Source: Aquimarina atlantica (lineage in GTDB: Bacteria > Bacteroidota > Bacteroidia > Flavobacteriales > Flavobacteriaceae). From it: a stretch of DNA of 64,000 bases. Location of the stretch: contig NZ_AQRA01000001.1 in assembly GCF_000626715.1 (NCBI RefSeq), positions 1-64,000 on the forward strand. The letters run 5' to 3'. Under the pieces are notes generated by a model. The model was given only the letters and a program-made list of their open reading frames with translations. It did no database searches and was not told where the DNA came from. This document shows positions 61,199 through 64,000 of this stretch, piece after piece. The translations under genes and the position numbers were made by a program. Position 1 is the stretch's first letter. Every line of letters begins with the position of its first letter.

Positions 61199-62122
61199 TT
61201 AACTTTTCATCATTTGTCCTAAATATATTTTTCCATCTATTGCCATACAAAGCATTTTGTAACTGATTTCTTGTTGATCGCAATTAAAAAGAACCCTAAT
61301 ATAATAGGTTGTTGCATTTGGTTGCGAATTATCCGGTATAAAAGATGAACTTTTAATACTAACAGTTTCGAATTCTTTCATTTCTTTTATGAAAGGATAA
61401 ACCGATTTATTCCAACTATTAATCATCAATTCAATTTTTGGACGATCCTTTTCTAATATTTGTTTCTCTTCTTCTGGAGCAATCGATATAAAAGTATTAA
61501 CGTCTAAAAGAATTTTATTTAAAGACGTCTCATTCGTTATGCTTTTGATTAAATTATCGAGAAAACTGTCTCTTATTTTATTATCATTTTTTAATGTAGG
61601 GGTATCAAAGAAATTACTTCGATTAATTACTTTTAGTAGGTATTTGTAGGAGTCATTCCCCTTATTAATCCCCATAGTATGAAAAGAATAATATTGACTT
61701 TTATAAATCCCAATTGCCGAAGATAAAGTCCATATTTTGTCTTTTCCATCTTTATAAACTATGTGTTTTGAATAAAAACTATTGTCATTTACTTTAAAAA
61801 GACTATCTGTTGCAGAAACCAATTTAGATTCTTTAAACTTTATGTCTTCAAATTCAGAAGACCATAACTCTTTAACAGACTTATTTTTATAATTGTATAA
61901 CATTTTTATCGATAATTGACGAGTAAGTTTTCCTGAATCCGAAATTTCTTGCTGTTTTATAAGTATTTCAGACATGTTAGCCAAATTAACGTCCATGATA
62001 GAATCGGTACAAATAGCGTAATTCCAGTTACTTTTTTTGATGTTTTTTATACAACTTAATTCCTTCTGAGCAAAACAGGTGTTGTTAAACAGAAGAATTA
62101 TTAAAATTACTATAGATCGCAT
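61199..62122 (-). CDS. Secreted protein of unknown function
   Basis: A 307-residue exported protein. ATG 62122 gives a good signal peptide (MRSIVILIILLFNNTCFAQ); the frame extends to 62203 without a better start. The mature part is Lys/Asp/Ser-rich with no recognised domain: ELSCIKNIKKSNWNYAICTD near the start, GNDSYKYLLKVINRSNFF in the middle, and a final strand-rich part (ATTYYIRVLFNCDQQEISYK ... GKIYLGQMMKS). Single gene in the minus-strand array. Confidence 0.75.
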   Translation of the reverse strand: MRSIVILIILLFNNTCFAQKELSCIKNIKKSNWNYAICTDSIMDVNLANMSEILIKQQEISDSGKLTRQLSIKMLYNYKNKSVKELWSSEFEDIKFKESKLVSATDSLFKVNDNSFYSKHIVYKDGKDKIWTLSSAIGIYKSQYYSFHTMGINKGNDSYKYLLKVINRSNFFDTPTLKNDNKIRDSFLDNLIKSITNETSLNKILLDVNTFISIAPEEEKQILEKDRPKIELMINSWNKSVYPFIKEMKEFETVSIKSSSFIPDNSQPNATTYYIRVLFNCDQQEISYKMLCMAIDGKIYLGQMMKS

Positions 62123-62212
62123 TATATTTATATATTCTTTATTGTTTGTTTTTTTAGTTGTAGCACATATCAGCTGTGTTTTTTGTGCTTTGTTATAATC
62201 CATTATTTTGTA

Positions 62213-62743
62213 TTATTCTTTTTCATACGTTAAGATTTGTAGCCCATCATCAAAAGATTCTTTTTCGATTAACTTCCATTTTTTGTTTGTTATAGAATTA
62301 CCAAATAAACGAATTCCATCTCCAATAATTATTGGGTTAAGTTTTAGTTTCAGCTGATCAATCAAATCATTATCCAAAAGCCAGCCTGCAAAGTCTCCGC
62401 CACCACATAAGTAAATATCTGTTTTAGCATTTGCTTTAATTTCTTTTACCCGATGAATAGATCTTTTTTCAATATGAACAGAGTTTGCCAGGTTTTCAAT
62501 TTTCATTGAATCCGAAAAAATGTAATGCTCCATATTTGGATAAGCAGCTTGCCCGGGCTGAAGACCGTATTGATAACCAAATTCATATGTCCTTCTTCCC
62601 ATTAGTACAGTTTCAAATTTTAAAAGCTCAGCCTTATATTTTTCAACTCCTTTTCCTTGAAGTATGAATTGACTTATGTCGTCGTTCTTTCCAGCAATAC
62701 ATCCGTCGAGAGAACTTGCTACGTAATAAACAATTTTTTGCAT
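62213..62743 (-). CDS. Dihydrofolate reductase-like (RibD C-terminal) family protein
   Basis: A 176-residue protein of the RibD_C/DHFR-like fold: YYVASSLDGCIAGKNDDISQF at the start, LMGRRTYEFGY, HIEKRSIHRVKEIKANAKTDIYLCGGGDFAGWLLDNDL (NADPH-binding strand), and DQLKLKLNPIIIGDGIRLFGN near the end. These YyaP-like proteins probably reduce a pterin or flavin precursor, but the substrate is not known. It is not the essential folA. Single gene in the array. Confidence 0.9.
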   Translation of the reverse strand: MQKIVYYVASSLDGCIAGKNDDISQFILQGKGVEKYKAELLKFETVLMGRRTYEFGYQYGLQPGQAAYPNMEHYIFSDSMKIENLANSVHIEKRSIHRVKEIKANAKTDIYLCGGGDFAGWLLDNDLIDQLKLKLNPIIIGDGIRLFGNSITNKKWKLIEKESFDDGLQILTYEKE

Positions 62744-62861
62744 ATGTTTTATATTTTAGAATTTCTGTATGAATCACAACAGTATATGTAAGTATCGAAG
62801 TAGCGCAAATTGTTACCTTGCTTTTTGGTTTTTTTTAGCATTGATTACAAAACTTTTTTAC

Positions 62862-62885
62862 TGTAAGCATTGTGTTTTCCCAAAA
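62862..62885. repeat. Dispersed spacer repeat of the second type, copy 2
   Basis: TGTAAGCATTGTGTTTTCCC and four A; partner of 58890-58913 (20 of 24 positions). Confidence 0.45.
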
Positions 62886-62926
62886 GTCGAGGCATTTGCT
62901 TCATCACTTAGTTGCTATGATTACAT

Positions 62927-63151
62927 TTATTGATATTGTGTTTCCTTTTTATGTTTCCTTTTCGCCGTTTTCATAAGACTATAATCACAAGCTCCATGCG
63001 CTAAATATTCAATTTTATATTCAAACAGAAGTTGAGCAATGATTTCTCTTGTTTCCTTTTCATCAAATCCTAGTTTTTCTCCAAGGTCGATTTCGTTTAA
63101 CCGGCCATTGTTTTCAGTTAGTGCGTTATAATATGTTTCTTTATTTTTCAT
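62927..63151 (-). CDS. Small winged-helix-like hypothetical protein
   Basis: A 74-residue protein: MKNKETYYNALTENNGRLNE, then IDLGEKLGFDEKETREIIAQLL, YKIEYLAHGACDYSLMKTAK and a basic tail KRKHKKETQYQ. The helix pattern resembles a small winged helix-turn-helix, but I do not recognise a family. Its start overlaps the end of the methyltransferase gene by 11 bp, so the two form a pair. Confidence 0.7.
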   Translation of the reverse strand: MKNKETYYNALTENNGRLNEIDLGEKLGFDEKETREIIAQLLFEYKIEYLAHGACDYSLMKTAKRKHKKETQYQ

Positions 63152-63980
63152 AAGTTGTTTGTTTTTTTACGGCTATCATCATATGCGGGCTAAATGGTAA
63201 TAGATAACTGTCGTTTTCTGTAATCTGCGTAAGCTCTAATAATGTTTCTTTCTTTTTGTCATTTAACATATTCATGAAATAATTTTTGTCTAACCAGGCC
63301 ATTCCTTCAACTGCGTGAGTAGTAAGATACGTTAATTCTTGACTTATAAATTCGTTTTTAAGCTGTTCTGGTGTATGATAATATGCTTCTGCCAAAAGCC
63401 AGGGAAAATCATCTGGGGGATTGTGTATTCCATTGGTTAATTCGTCTTTACACATTTCAAAAAATGTTTTTTTATGAATAAGTCCATTTAAAAGACCAAC
63501 CAGGGTAGATGCGGTATAATTGATGGCAAAACCCAAAATGATTCCGTTATTCTTCAAAACACGTTTCGCTTCCCGAATACTTAAGGCTCTATCTTCTTTT
63601 TTCTGAAGATGATACAAAGGGCCGTGCAGCAGTATGAGATCGGCAAAATTATTCGGAAATTCGAGCTTTCGGGATTCTCCCCAATGCACAGAAAACCGGT
63701 TTTTTAGTTTATCGGCCCTGTTTTGCGCTATTTGTATATGTTTAGGAATAGGTTCGACCAAATGTACCTGGTGCCCTTTGTTGGCAAGCCATTCTGAATA
63801 TTTTCCTGTTCCGCCACCAATGTCAATTATTGTTGAAGGCGAGGTCGTAATATATTTTTCTATGAGTGATTTGGTTCTCTCAAATTCAAAAATACCCATT
63901 CCTTTGTTAAGCCTGGTTTCTTCGGATGCTGTATTATAAAATAGTTCTATGTTTCTGCTTATTAACTGTTTGCTATTCAT
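63141..63980 (-). CDS. Class I SAM-dependent methyltransferase
   Basis: A 279-residue methyltransferase. Motif I TIIDIGGGTGKYSEWLANKG near residue 57-76 binds SAM; the acidic motif VHLVEPIPKHIQIA follows, then FADLILLHGPLYHL (motif II) and EAKRVLKNNGIILGFAINY (motif III). The C-terminal half (about 170-279) with HTPEQLKNEFISQELTYL and PHMMIAVKKQ is typical of small-molecule methyltransferases. The substrate is unknown. The gene overlaps the downstream 74-residue gene by 11 bp; the upstream side is close to the window end. Confidence 0.9.
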   Translation of the reverse strand: MNSKQLISRNIELFYNTASEETRLNKGMGIFEFERTKSLIEKYITTSPSTIIDIGGGTGKYSEWLANKGHQVHLVEPIPKHIQIAQNRADKLKNRFSVHWGESRKLEFPNNFADLILLHGPLYHLQKKEDRALSIREAKRVLKNNGIILGFAINYTASTLVGLLNGLIHKKTFFEMCKDELTNGIHNPPDDFPWLLAEAYYHTPEQLKNEFISQELTYLTTHAVEGMAWLDKNYFMNMLNDKKKETLLELTQITENDSYLLPFSPHMMIAVKKQTTYEK

Positions 63981-64000
63981 TTTGAAGTACTGTATTATTA

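Noticed and set aside
1..64000. CRISPR arrays, insertion sequences and prophage genes
   Set aside because: No regularly spaced direct repeats, transposase, integrase or phage structural genes were seen anywhere in the window.

Overview
The window looks like a chromosomal piece of a marine-type member of the Bacteroidota, most likely family Flavobacteriaceae (an Aquimarina-like genome would fit, but this is inference). The DNA is AT-rich, several genes have the flavobacterial -7 box TAnnTTTG with an upstream TTTG/TTG, and Shine-Dalgarno sequences are essentially absent. The gene content also fits: an Oar-like TonB receptor, SprB repeats, a type IX secretion (T9SS) sorting domain, DUF4290, START-like and YqgE genes.

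Region 1 (1-14.6 kb) is mostly housekeeping: DUF2147 and chalcone-isomerase-like secreted proteins, priA, a LytTR response regulator, the rpsF-rpsR-rplI operon with a textbook promoter and terminator, a TonB-dependent receptor, an M20 peptidase, an ABC permease, hisS and a small lipoprotein.

Region 2 (14.99-35.5 kb) is the most interesting part: seven genes on the + strand, nearly all touching. In order they are a 1579-aa secreted protein of unknown type, a fibronectin III protein, a SprB-repeat protein with a T9SS C-terminal domain, a PKD lipoprotein, and a 1931-aa giant. The giant has fibronectin and metzincin-like peptidase segments, a helical repeat stalk and a distinct 126-residue tip. 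It is followed by a small leaderless gene overlapping its stop codon (immunity candidate) and an outer-membrane barrel with a helical tail. This is the layout of a polymorphic toxin/immunity system built on a surface assembly. An 18-bp perfect palindrome sits just upstream of the first gene's -7 box.

Region 3 (35.6-55.3 kb) returns to core functions: DUF3291 with an AraC regulator, tRNA-Met, START-like, class IV aminotransferase, YqgE, HU, and the AAA-recQ-fmt operon. A PepSY membrane protein here is broken by a frameshift. Next come a molybdenum hydroxylase operon (2Fe-2S subunit, Mo subunit, XdhC, MocA-like), DUF493, DUF4290, murA (with Asp in place of the fosfomycin-reactive Cys), a PAS histidine kinase and a cold-shock protein.

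Region 4 (55.4-64 kb) is accessory. Unrelated single genes all lie on the minus strand: SRPBCC, CPBP protease, M20 amidohydrolase, Crp/Fnr regulator, DHFR-like, methyltransferase and unknowns. They are separated by 100-300 bp spacers that share diverged repeats and a fragment of a neighbouring gene, like a cassette array. A 780-bp spacer at its left edge holds a + strand unit with repeated TTATTAACA boxes, a 32-codon ORF and a strong terminator.
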